Source of the DNA: Pavlovales sp. CCMP2436
Taxonomy: Eukaryota; Haptophyta; Pavlovophyceae; Pavlovales
DNA: 17,615 nucleotides
Assembly: GCA_026770615.1 (NCBI GenBank)
Contig: MU631416.1
Span: 69,742 to 87,356 of the forward strand
Direction of reading: 5' to 3'
Position numbers and translations under genes: made by a program. Of the stretch, positions 1-6,676 are shown piece after piece (within the stretch, counting starts at the first letter, position 1; each line of letters starts with the position of its first letter). The notes under the pieces were generated by a model, which did no database searches, had not been told where the DNA came from, and worked only from the letters and a program-made list of their open reading frames with translations.

Positions 1-111
1 ATGTGTGCCACGTAGCTGTTGTCGTCGATATGGGTAAAGTGAGGCCAACAAAGACTCGAGCAAGATCTTTAAGGCTTGGCCAATAAAAATGGAGGCCGCG
101 TTGACCTAGGA

Positions 112-134
112 AATAAATATCTCGGTAGAGATAT
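112..134 (+). promoter_or_regulatory. Promoter-like motif inside a small hairpin
   Basis: AATAAATATCT (112-122) lies 22 nt before the ATG at 145. The same 11-mer, or its variant AATTAAAATCT, precedes four other genes in the window at 26-34 nt. Here the motif overlaps a perfect 7-bp inverted repeat (ATATCTC 117-123, GAGATAT 128-134, loop GGTA). A promoter role is inferred from recurrence and position only. Confidence 0.5.
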
Positions 135-144
135 ATAACGCAAG

Positions 145-423
145 ATGGGGAGCCGTCATGAAATGAGGTCACGTGTGCGCATCGGGGTTGTACCAGACGA
201 TAAATCAGCCGCAACAATAATTTGCAGTGGTTGCATGGAATTAAAAACGTCAAACGAGATGAACCACAGGCTCAGAAAAACTGGTGAAGTCACGATTACC
301 GATAAATGTATGCTATGCTACCGTATGCAGGCTCGCGTTAGGTCGATCCGGCACCGAATTTCACATAACAGTAATATAACATTAAATGAGGCTCTTGATT
401 TGCTCGATGGCGCGTACGAGTAA
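145..423 (+). CDS. Small zinc-ribbon-like protein (92 aa)
   Basis: A small cytosolic-type protein with two CxxC knuckles: C27-SG-C30 and C55-ML-C58. The knuckles are 24 residues apart and are followed by a basic helix-prone stretch (RMQARVRSIRHR) and an acidic tail. This spacing and order resemble the zinc-ribbon half of endonuclease VII/HNH-like phage and PLV proteins, but no His-Asn catalytic set is obvious, so a nuclease is not claimed. DNA or RNA binding is an inference from the zinc ribbon and basic helix. The ATG at 145 is chosen because it follows the AATAAATATCT motif at 112-122. The start could also be the ATG at 163 (residue 7), and all four cysteines remain either way. It is the first gene of the element in the window and is followed by a tandem-repeat region. 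No exact family was recognised. Confidence 0.6.
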   Translation: MGSRHEMRSRVRIGVVPDDKSAATIICSGCMELKTSNEMNHRLRKTGEVTITDKCMLCYRMQARVRSIRHRISHNSNITLNEALDLLDGAYE

Positions 424-454
424 AGTTAAAATCTAAAAGTAAAATTGGTCCGTC

Positions 455-585
455 CCAGATCTCAGATTGTCTCGGTTTGATCCCAGATCTCAGATTGTCT
501 CGGTTTGATCCCAGATCCAAGATCTCAGATTGTCTCGGTTTGATCCCAGATCCAAGATCTCAGATTGTCTCGGTTTGATCCAATC
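455..585. repeat. GATC-rich tandem repeats (four copies)
   Basis: The core CAGATTGTCTCGGTTTGATC occurs at 463, 491, 526 and 561, with spacings of 28, 35 and 35 bp. The longer period arises from an extra CCAAGATCT-type insert. Degenerate flanking copies (AAAATYGGTCCGTYCCAGATCT at about 441-462 and 603-622) bracket the array. The array fills the gap between the zinc-ribbon gene and the promoter motif at 652. It contains many GATC/AGATCT sites. It has no unique spacers, so it is not a CRISPR array. An enhancer-like or origin-like role is possible but unproven. Confidence 0.75.
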
Positions 586-651
586 TAAGATCTAAAAAAG
601 CAAAATCGGTCCGTTCCAGATCTTAAATGGTCTCGCGTTAAAGAAGATCCA

Positions 652-679
652 AATTAAAATCTCACGCTAGAGTACAAAG
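652..679 (+). promoter_or_regulatory. Bipartite promoter-like motif upstream of the 689 gene
   Basis: AATTAAAATCTCA (652-664), an 8-nt gap, then TACAAAG (673-679), ending 9 nt before the ATG at 689. Exactly the same two blocks with the same 8-nt gap occur before the major capsid gene (7320-7347). Twenty conserved positions in the same arrangement 10-40 nt before two starts support a shared viral promoter element. Confidence 0.6.
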
Positions 680-688
680 CTACCCGAG

Positions 689-1537
689 ATGCCAAGCCCA
701 ATCTCGAATGCCCAAGCCGATCGCCTTATCGCCGCTGCCCGCTCGCGAATTGGTGAGCGCCCACCTCGAATCCAAGTTACCGGCTCGCCCTTCACAAGTT
801 CCTCCCGCGCTCGCCAAGCCCCAGCCCGTCCGCCCGCCCGACCCACCCAGTCTCGTCTTGCCGGTCCTGCTCCTGCCTCCTCGATTACAACTATGGTCCC
901 ATACCGCGCAAATAATATGGAACTCCGCTCAAGGCGCTATAATCTCGGCGCAACACGCATGCGTAACATCAATATGCGCATCGGTTTGCTTAATGAAATA
1001 ATTCTTGAAGTTTACGGTTTGTCTGTCGACTTACCAATGATTTTAAGGGGAAACTTATATGAGGAACCTGGTACCCCCCCGTCCCTGCGCCGCATCCCAA
1101 ACAGTCAAACTGGATTCGAGAGGGCTTATAATCGCATGATGCGCGACGCAAAGAAAAATGAACACACGCCATCTGCTCGGAACAACAAATACATTAATAT
1201 TTTCAACCATATGGATTTTGCTGACCGAGGAATAAATTTGAAGCACCGTGGGGCATTACGGTATATTGTGCAAGAAGCAATCAAAAACAAAAAATGGATA
1301 ATAAATTACCCACAAATTTCGCAAACACCAAGTTTAACAAAAGGAATTACTTACGATATCTCTATAGCAACTGTGATTACAAAGCAATCGACTCATAATG
1401 ATGAAGAACAAGAATACGGCTTTAGTCGGCAGGCACGTGTTAAAATAAATAAACCGAAGGACCTTGAAGGAATTATGGATTTACGCTATACAGAGGATGA
1501 TAAAAAAAAGATAACGAAAAAATTGGAAACATGGTAG
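689..1537 (+). CDS. Unrecognised element protein, N-terminal part (282 aa)
   Basis: No family was recognised. Residues 1-70 are low-complexity (Arg, Pro, Ala and Ser rich, with repeated PARPP-like segments). From about residue 75 the protein is mixed alpha/beta with many basic residues, and it ends in a Lys-rich stretch. The ATG at 689 sits just after the bipartite promoter motif, so the start is well supported. The stop (TAG, 1535-1537) overlaps the ATG of the next ORF (1531). An A8 run at 1502-1509 lies just before the stop and reads A AAA AAG in frame, a classical -1 slippery heptamer. A -1 shift there runs straight into the next ORF. It is therefore probably the first part of one long gene covering 689-3545, either by frameshifting or through a homopolymer indel. 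A separate gene with an overlapping stop and start is the alternative. Confidence 0.55.
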   Translation: MPSPISNAQADRLIAAARSRIGERPPRIQVTGSPFTSSSRARQAPARPPARPTQSRLAGPAPASSITTMVPYRANNMELRSRRYNLGATRMRNINMRIGLLNEIILEVYGLSVDLPMILRGNLYEEPGTPPSLRRIPNSQTGFERAYNRMMRDAKKNEHTPSARNNKYINIFNHMDFADRGINLKHRGALRYIVQEAIKNKKWIINYPQISQTPSLTKGITYDISIATVITKQSTHNDEEQEYGFSRQARVKINKPKDLEGIMDLRYTEDDKKKITKKLETW

Positions 1538-2355
1538 CTGAAAGCGATAAAAATAAAAAAGGAGGCTCAAGCCCTCCCTCAGACAGAACGGTCTTCTATC
1601 AAGATTGTTTAATAACATTTCGTGAAGTAACTGCGGTAACAACAACAGGTGGTGCTAGCGGCTCTAATCTGTTTATAGCAGACGCTCCCACAATAAATTG
1701 CCTTATAGCAGGATTTTACAATCGCCTAACTATAAAAAGAGATGAAATAGAGGATACTTTGAAACTTTTGCCGGTGCAGCCAAAGGGGCGTCCCAGGACC
1801 GGAGAAATACGCGACTCAAAATCAGCCGAAGAAAGAACACGCCTCAACCGGGAGCATAAAAACATAACAAAAAGAACCGATGGTTTGCTTGATTTAAATG
1901 AAAGGGTTCAAATATTAGGGGGGGTAAAACATACCGATTTGCATCTCATGAAAGAAATGATCCAGCTCTCCGGTGCCAATTCACTAACGATAATATCGCC
2001 GCTGTACTTAAAATTTGGCTCTTATTTGCACATTGATAACCCAAATCCTATAACCGGAAAGGTGCATGGCGTCATAAAAACACCTGTAAAAATGCTACTG
2101 ACAACACCTACTCACGTCGAATCTTTCACTGCGTCTACGTTTGGATTTGTAACTACCGACACCGAAATTATTAAACTTGATGTGGCTGAGATGACCGCAA
2201 AATATGCAGAGCTTATTACGAGCGATGGTACGTTGATAACCTATCCCTCAAACAATCAAAGCTGCCCCCAGCGGATTCTTCGCTCAATGGAACAGTGTAC
2301 GCACTTCAAACGCCATACAATTTGTGGGCAAACGAGAAATGGAAACCCCAAATAA
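1531..2355 (+). CDS. Unrecognised element protein, second segment
   Basis: A 274-codon ORF in the frame one base back from the previous ORF, which it overlaps by 7 nt at ATGGTAG. The start is Lys/Ser rich, followed by an apparently globular region containing an Arg/Lys-rich helical segment (about residues 85-125). The last ~30 codons look out of frame. At the C5 run at 2265-2269 the protein-like reading moves one base back to the ORF ending at 2774, and the residues after that point in this ORF are probably spurious. The real coding limit here is then about 2265. No catalytic motif was recognised. Function is unknown. It is most likely the middle of the long 689-3545 gene. Confidence 0.5.
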   Translation: MVAESDKNKKGGSSPPSDRTVFYQDCLITFREVTAVTTTGGASGSNLFIADAPTINCLIAGFYNRLTIKRDEIEDTLKLLPVQPKGRPRTGEIRDSKSAEERTRLNREHKNITKRTDGLLDLNERVQILGGVKHTDLHLMKEMIQLSGANSLTIISPLYLKFGSYLHIDNPNPITGKVHGVIKTPVKMLLTTPTHVESFTASTFGFVTTDTEIIKLDVAEMTAKYAELITSDGTLITYPSNNQSCPQRILRSMEQCTHFKRHTICGQTRNGNPK

Positions 2356-2774
2356 AACGAGCAACAATGAACTCTGCAGATATAGCTCCTGAAGTATTTT
2401 GTGCCTGCATACAAGCGGTACTACTAACTGGCCGATGCAGATTCGAACTGTACGATACATTCCCTCGCGGGGAGCCTGAAGATAGAGAAATAGAGCTAGA
2501 CGGGGATGATGCAGAGCTGAGGCAGACAAAGCCTCGAATTACCTCTGAAAACATCATCAATATCGACCAATCTAAAGCATACACTCGTGCTTTTGACCAA
2601 TGCATGACCCCATTTCTAGCAACCCCGGGGTGCTGTATAGGAAAAATTAGCGAAGTGTTCTCTCTCTCGAGCCAAGAGGAGATGAAAGACATGCTATCTC
2701 AAAAAATTGAAGGGCTTCTGGCAATCAACACCAGTAAAGTTGACTTTTCGACGGTATGCTCTGAAAAATCATAA
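2295..2774 (+). pseudogene. Unrecognised element protein, third segment (frameshifted)
   Basis: An open frame continuing the previous ORF after a one-base shift at the C5 run (2265-2269). It has no ATG at its front: the frame's first possible start is a GTG at 2295, and the first ATG is at 2367. This argues that it is not an independent gene. It contains an acidic loop and a segment IDQSKAYT (Asp codon at about 2565) that distantly resembles family-B polymerase motif A (DxxxxYP-like). The polymerase motifs B and C expected after it were not found in this reading, so no polymerase call is made. It ends at TAA 2772-2774, just after an A5 run (2764-2768) where the next open frame takes over. Confidence 0.5.
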
Positions 2775-2779
2775 AATAT

Positions 2780-3283
2780 TTGCGTATCGAAACACCAGAT
2801 CTTAATACGGATTTCATTACAGCTGAAAAAATACACGAGACTCTCACCAACGTGTACAAAACAAAAATTGCGCGTAGCTACGAAGTCGATGATCGCGGTT
2901 TTGATAAGCTTCAAGCTCCTACGGTTCCAAAAATTCTTACATTCCCTGAGGCACGATTTTGGGTTATGTGTGGAGTAACGTTTGAGGCTCATATTGCAAT
3001 GGTTTCATACGACAGTGTACCAATATCATGGGACGAAACATCGCATACAAAAGAAGGAGGTATTCGGCATTATGCTAAAGCAGTGGGTGTTGGGATGAGC
3101 ACAAGCCTTAACAGTCGCTTTCATATAAGCGGCACAGAAGTTCAAGCTCAGCAATATTACGCCCTGGCTCTTGAAGACCCAAACCTTGATGAAACACGTG
3201 TTAATATACGAACAGTCGGAGAAAATACAATTGAAATAGAACATCCACTTGCTGGGGGCAGGCGGTCAGATCGTGACAATTAA
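2780..3283 (+). pseudogene. Unrecognised element protein, fourth segment (frameshifted)
   Basis: Continues the preceding segment in the frame reached by a one-base shift at the A5 run 2764-2768. It opens with TTG at 2780, and the first in-frame ATG is near 2966, so it has no credible start of its own. The 160-residue stretch looks globular, rich in beta-type segments, with several Trp and Tyr residues. No motif was recognised. The last ten codons after the G5 run 3254-3258 look out of frame. Removing one base there leads into the Gly-rich tail ending at 3545. Confidence 0.5.
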
Positions 3284-3545
3284 CAAGGCGGCGGGGTTGG
3301 GAGATATAAATCGTCGTCAGCCGAGTGGCACGAGGCAAACCGATGTCAGGGTCGGCAATGATGCCGTGTCGGCTCTTTCTAGTCTTGCTCGTCGTCAGGA
3401 TAGCCAGCCAATTGTGTACTTGCCAAGGCGTGGTGGTAATGGTGGTGGTGGTGGTGGTGGTCGGGCATCCAGCCAATTTCTTCCGGGTCCAATTCGATAT
3501 TTGGTAAATTCGGCAAAGTCGCACTCGCTTGGTAACTTTCGATGA
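3249..3545 (+). pseudogene. Gly-rich C-terminal tail of the 689-3545 gene
   Basis: An open frame with only a TTG at its front, joined to the previous segment through a one-base change at the G5 run (3254-3258). It encodes a basic, Arg/Gly/Gln-rich tail with a polyglycine tract produced by a (GGT)n microsatellite at about 3430-3461, and ends at TGA near 3545. A flexible basic Gly-rich tail would suit a nucleic-acid-binding or virion protein, but this is inference. The preceding segment could instead end naturally at 3283, with this stretch non-coding. Confidence 0.4.
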
Positions 3546-3697
3546 TCGAATGAGAATACAAGGGAGAAAACGTCAAGGTCGAAGATGAAAACATTGGTGA
3601 AAACATTGATGACAGTTTTTGCTCATGTTTAAGGTCTTTTTTTTTGCATTTGAAAGTTTCACAGGAGAGCATTGTGTTAATGTAAGAATAGAATATA
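3546..3697. other. Convergent intergenic spacer
   Basis: An AT-rich gap between the + strand gene ending at about 3545 and the - strand gene ending at 3698. It holds a short direct repeat, GAAAACATTGRTG (about 3584-3613), and a T-run near 3640. No gene is visible. Confidence 0.4.
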
Positions 3698-4030
3698 TTA
3701 AAAAATGGCACAACACTGGTCCTCTTCTTCGTCAATTGGTAACTTTTCTGGAAAGATAATATCTAGATTGTGTTTTACAAGGAGCTTGTATCTATTTTGG
3801 TTGCAAATAAATCCTGGTTTAAACACGTTTATAAAATTAGCGCGAACTTTAAAAAACATGTTGTGGTCATGAGCAAAAGAACCTATGATTGCACCCCTTT
3901 CTACGTACACGTTAATTAAACGAACCGTATTATTATTATTTATATCCATTTGGTTTATAAGCCTAGTTATTTCATTTAACTGTGTCTCTTGTATTTGCGG
4001 TGTGCTCGTTTTAGCGTAAAAGTCTTCCAT
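3698..4030 (-). CDS. 110-aa protein with a C-terminal CaaX-like box
   Basis: No family was recognised. The protein is small, with a helical, Gln/Asn-rich N-terminal third, a hydrophobic mixed region (residues 37-95) and an acidic run just before the end. It terminates in Cys106-Cys107-Ala-Ile-Phe. Cys-Ala-Ile-Phe is a formal CaaX prenylation motif (X = Phe usually suits geranylgeranyl or farnesyl transfer), with an adjacent Cys that could be palmitoylated as in Ras-like proteins. If modified, the protein would be tethered to host membranes. It lies between the converging left-hand gene and the nuclease/helicase gene and is read in the same direction as the helicase. The ATG at 4030 is the only good start. 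The AATWAAWATCT motif is absent upstream, but a 14-bp tandem duplication is present. Confidence 0.55.
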   Translation of the reverse strand: MEDFYAKTSTPQIQETQLNEITRLINQMDINNNNTVRLINVYVERGAIIGSFAHDHNMFFKVRANFINVFKPGFICNQNRYKLLVKHNLDIIFPEKLPIDEEEDQCCAIF

Positions 4031-4063
4031 TGTGCTTTATAGCATTGTGGAACATTTTTTCTT

Positions 4064-4091
4064 GCTTTTATCATTATGCTTTTATCATTAT
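4064..4091. repeat. 14-bp tandem duplication upstream of the CaaX gene
   Basis: GCTTTTATCATTAT occurs twice without a gap (4064-4077 and 4078-4091), in the short space between the - strand genes starting at 4030 and ending at 4113. It may be replication slippage, or a doubled control site for the 4030 gene. Confidence 0.7.
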
Positions 4092-4112
4092 CCTTAAATT
4101 ATAATTCTATGT

Positions 4113-4448
4113 TTAGCGTGAATCGTCTTCTTCATCACTGTCGTCCGCAAACATTGGTTGTGGGAAGGGGGTCAAACTTGAACTTGAACTTTGACTAGGA
4201 CTGGGGCGTTGGAGGCGTGGTGGTGGCACAGTTACACTTTGTTTTGGTGGCTCTCTTTTTTCAATGTAGACGACTTCGCACTCCAATCCGAGCTTTTTAT
4301 AGTAATCCAATTTTTCTTTGGTCGGAGGGGAGGTCACCACCACTTCAACAAGCTTGACAAGCTTCATTTTCCCGTTTGTGTCTATATCAAACACGGCAAG
4401 GTCTGCTATAAATCTCCCGTCTCCAACGGGGTATTCTTCAATGGCTCC
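4113..4448 (-). CDS. Nuclease-like domain, in frame with the helicase behind a stop
   Basis: About 112 codons read in exactly the same frame as the helicase, separated from it only by the TAA at 4449-4451. The first 65 residues contain GRFIADLAVFD, then KLVEVVVTSPP, then a Cys-containing strand. This Asp...Glu-Val-x-x-Thr-x-Pro arrangement resembles the CoiA-like/PD-(D/E)xK-type domains of giant viruses and bacteria, whose consensus runs like R-I-A-D-I-A ... E-V/I-x-x-T-H. The rest is a Pro/Ser-rich linker and an acidic tail. There is no ATG before the conserved part: the first options are GTG at 4394 and ATG at 4367, both inside the predicted domain. The simplest reading is that it was the C-terminal domain of the helicase polypeptide, cut off by a nonsense mutation. 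Nuclease activity is inferred only from motif resemblance. Confidence 0.5.
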   Translation of the reverse strand, partial: GAIEEYPVGDGRFIADLAVFDIDTNGKMKLVKLVEVVVTSPPTKEKLDYYKKLGLECEVVYIEKREPPKQSVTVPPPRLQRPSPSQSSSSSLTPFPQPMFADDSDEEDDSR

Positions 4449-6353
4449 TTATCCTGCTGCACGCGCCAGACCGAACTGTCGTGCTTTTTCAGTTCTATGT
4501 TCTACACCTTCACCCATGTACCTTGTTTGCTTTGCAGACATGATAACCTCGAGCTGCTCAATTGTCCTGACCCGACTTACAGCAACGTACAGCATCCGTA
4601 CGTCCCATATCATATTCATGTCTAAGTAGAGTTTTCCGCCTTCAAACGTTATACCCTGAAAGCTGTGTATGGTTGATGTTGGAGAGAACGTGATACCTTC
4701 TCCTATATGGGCGGTAAGATCCACCCCACCAAAATTTGGCGCTATCCTGTCAGCTATAAAGCATGTACCATTGATCAGCAATGTCCCTCGTATTGTTTTT
4801 GTGCACTTCCACTCGACATCACCAGATTCAGATTCTTTACCATGGTAAGCCAGCTCGCGAGCGTATTCGAGTGCCACTGAGCTGTACTCTGAAAGCGGCC
4901 AAAGGTCGATTTCTTCCTCCCCACCTACCTTGGACTTTGTGTTTCGCTGTATGTAAAGCTCTTTCTTGGCTTTGCTAATAAAATTGACCTCATCAATCGT
5001 TTTTGCTGTCATGCATGTGCACTTTTCTACTGCCGTATGACCGCAGTGTGGGCACACTCTTGTTGCGGCCAATATTATGTCACCGTGTGTTATTTCTTTG
5101 CACGCCTTGTAGATCGAGCTGTGCTGTTCATCATGTACCGCATTAAAGATAAAGTTCCGTGCTTCTATAACCGCATCGACCGGGTCAGCGCCTCCGTATC
5201 CGTTAGCAAAGAAGAGCCCCCCTGCTGTATTTCCAATCACGCATCGTAATGCATTTTGTATAACCATAAGTAAGGGGTCGCTTGTTCTCTTTACGCCTTC
5301 GACGTGGTATCTGCGTAATCCTTCGAGATTCATGCTTGCGCTGTCCACCGGCTGGCACTGCATTGGGATGTTTGTTTCTGGGCAATAGTCTCCTAAAAAG
5401 AACAGCCTTGACCCCCATCCCTTGGCGAATTCTTCAATTTTTAATCGTTGTTTCTGCGTTAACATTGTGGCTTCATCGACTATGAGGTTTGCCGCCGGGC
5501 GTCTATTTAAATCTCGTGTACGTTCTTCCGTGTACACCCGGCCACCTAAAAGTCGAGCGTGGCACATGGTTTGAGTAAAGCCTTTTTTCAAAGCGTCGAG
5601 CCGAAGAAGGTGAGTTGGCGAGCAAAAAACAGTGTCGGTCAGTGAGCCGTCTAAAACTGCATTCAATATAAGGGTTGTTTTTCCCGATCCTGCTGCACCT
5701 GTTATTATTGCAGGGTATCCAGATTCTGCCACCAAAGGACCGAAAAGCTCCTTGTTTCTGGGCTTGAAAAATTCATTCTTATTTTCGTAGTCTGGCATAT
5801 GGAACACTAAGTTTATGTTATCTACACGCAGGGTTGACAGTGTCGGCGTAGCCGCTACATCTGGCATCGACCCAGTGTCCTTTATCATAAATGTTGGGAG
5901 CAGCAACCGTTCGTAATCGAGCGTTTGGTCCATTAAGCAGTAGATTCCGTCCGTTACAAGCTCGAGACATCCGGGAAGCACAAATGCTTGGCACACGGCT
6001 TGCACACGCTGGCAAGCAGTTATATAAGCACTAACATGAGCAGTAGTATTAACCCACCATATAGGTGCGGGACAGGCTTTAATTCCTGCGGAGACTCCTC
6101 GATTTCCTCGAATCTCTCTGAATCCCCGATGATATTCTTGCGTGGCTAGATCGATCTTGTTTGACCCATAAATCGGGTTGGATCTTGGTAGAGGGGGGGC
6201 AAAATCCAGGTCGATCCAGGTAGATCCAGGTTGATTCTCGTTAGATCCAGGTAGGTCAAGATGGTGAAAACGAAGAAATTCAATTAAAGCCTGTCCCACC
6301 GCTCGCGAAGCACGAGTTTGGTTTCTAGGTCTTGGTAGATCATGGTAGGTCAT
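4449..6353 (-). CDS. Polymerase C-terminal remnant fused to SF1 helicase
   Basis: An ATP-dependent DNA helicase for genome replication, of the SF1 Pif1/RecD-like kind. Visible motifs are Walker A GAAGSGKTT (residues 219-227), Walker B VDEAT (292-296), motif III with Gly-Asp (321-322), motif V STIHSFQG (560-567) and motif VI LYVAVSRVR (588-596). A Cys-rich insert (C434-x2-C437, C445-x-C447) could bind zinc. Residues ~70-160 look like the end of a family-B-type polymerase: WVNTTAHVSAYI followed by LELVTDGIYC, a likely motif C with Thr-Asp-Gly in place of the usual DTDS. Residues 1 to about 70 are encoded by repeats (6140-6353), so the ATG at 6353 is probably accidental and most of the polymerase is missing. 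The stop TAA at 4449-4451 is in frame with the nuclease-like domain at 4113-4448. The gene is truncated at the front and perhaps interrupted at the back, but the helicase core is intact. Confidence 0.75.
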   Translation of the reverse strand: MTYHDLPRPRNQTRASRAVGQALIEFLRFHHLDLPGSNENQPGSTWIDLDFAPPLPRSNPIYGSNKIDLATQEYHRGFREIRGNRGVSAGIKACPAPIWWVNTTAHVSAYITACQRVQAVCQAFVLPGCLELVTDGIYCLMDQTLDYERLLLPTFMIKDTGSMPDVAATPTLSTLRVDNINLVFHMPDYENKNEFFKPRNKELFGPLVAESGYPAIITGAAGSGKTTLILNAVLDGSLTDTVFCSPTHLLRLDALKKGFTQTMCHARLLGGRVYTEERTRDLNRRPAANLIVDEATMLTQKQRLKIEEFAKGWGSRLFFLGDYCPETNIPMQCQPVDSASMNLEGLRRYHVEGVKRTSDPLLMVIQNALRCVIGNTAGGLFFANGYGGADPVDAVIEARNFIFNAVHDEQHSSIYKACKEITHGDIILAATRVCPHCGHTAVEKCTCMTAKTIDEVNFISKAKKELYIQRNTKSKVGGEEEIDLWPLSEYSSVALEYARELAYHGKESESGDVEWKCTKTIRGTLLINGTCFIADRIAPNFGGVDLTAHIGEGITFSPTSTIHSFQGITFEGGKLYLDMNMIWDVRMLYVAVSRVRTIEQLEVIMSAKQTRYMGEGVEHRTEKARQFGLARAAG

Positions 6354-6640
6354 TGTAGATCATGGTAGATCATGGTGGCGTCCACAAAGAAATTAAATTA
6401 AAGCCTGTCCCACCGCTCGCGAAGCACGAGTTTGACTTTCGGGTCCTGGTAGATCATGGTAGGTCTAGGTGGCGTCCACAAAGAAATTCAATTAAAGCCT
6501 GTCCCACCGCTCGCGAAGCACGAGTTTGGTTTCTTGGTCTTGGTAGGTCATGGTAGATCATGGTAGGTCATGGTGGCGTCCACAAAGAAATTAAATTAAA
6601 GCCTGTCCCACCGCTCGCGAAGCACGAGTTTGACTTCTAG
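6170..6640. repeat. Irregular tandem repeat replacing the 5' part of the polymerase-helicase gene
   Basis: Four copies of a core beginning AAAGCCTGTCCCACCGCTCG start at 6286, 6400, 6494 and 6598 (spacing 114, 94, 104). They are separated by short GATC-type sub-repeats (GGTAGATCATGGTAGGTC and variants). Similar TAGATCCAGG sub-repeats run back to about 6190. AATTAAAGCCTGTCCC from each copy also occurs inverted inside the polymerase remnant (6069-6084). The block covers the site where the missing polymerase coding sequence should lie. The open frames inside it are repeat artefacts. Confidence 0.8.
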
Positions 6641-6676
6641 GTGCTTTTAGGTGCTCTTTGGGACAGCATCTGGGGA

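Noticed and set aside
3..86. Possible tail of a gene entering from the left edge
   Set aside because: About 27 open codons on + end at TAA 84-86, but the opposite strand is equally open and neither shows a recognisable motif.
455..585. CRISPR-like array
   Set aside because: The repeats are nearly contiguous with no unique spacers and there are no cas genes. The setting is eukaryotic.
2565..2590. Calling the left-hand gene a DNA polymerase from IDQSKAYT alone
   Set aside because: Only a weak motif-A resemblance is visible. Exonuclease motifs, motif B and motif C were not found in this gene.
3379..3735. His-rich - strand open frame
   Set aside because: The His run is the reverse reading of the (GGT)n tract. 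The frame overlaps two better-supported genes and has no family signal.
4449..4451. Alternative genetic code (TAA as Gln, ciliate-like)
   Set aside because: TAA and TAG end several intact genes at sensible places here (ATPase, Pro-rich protein, coiled-coil protein), so a reassigned stop is not supported.
6362..6556. Open frame over the 94-114-bp repeat
   Set aside because: It only reads repeat copies. The apparent similarity to polymerase residues is the amplified 16-bp word in another orientation.
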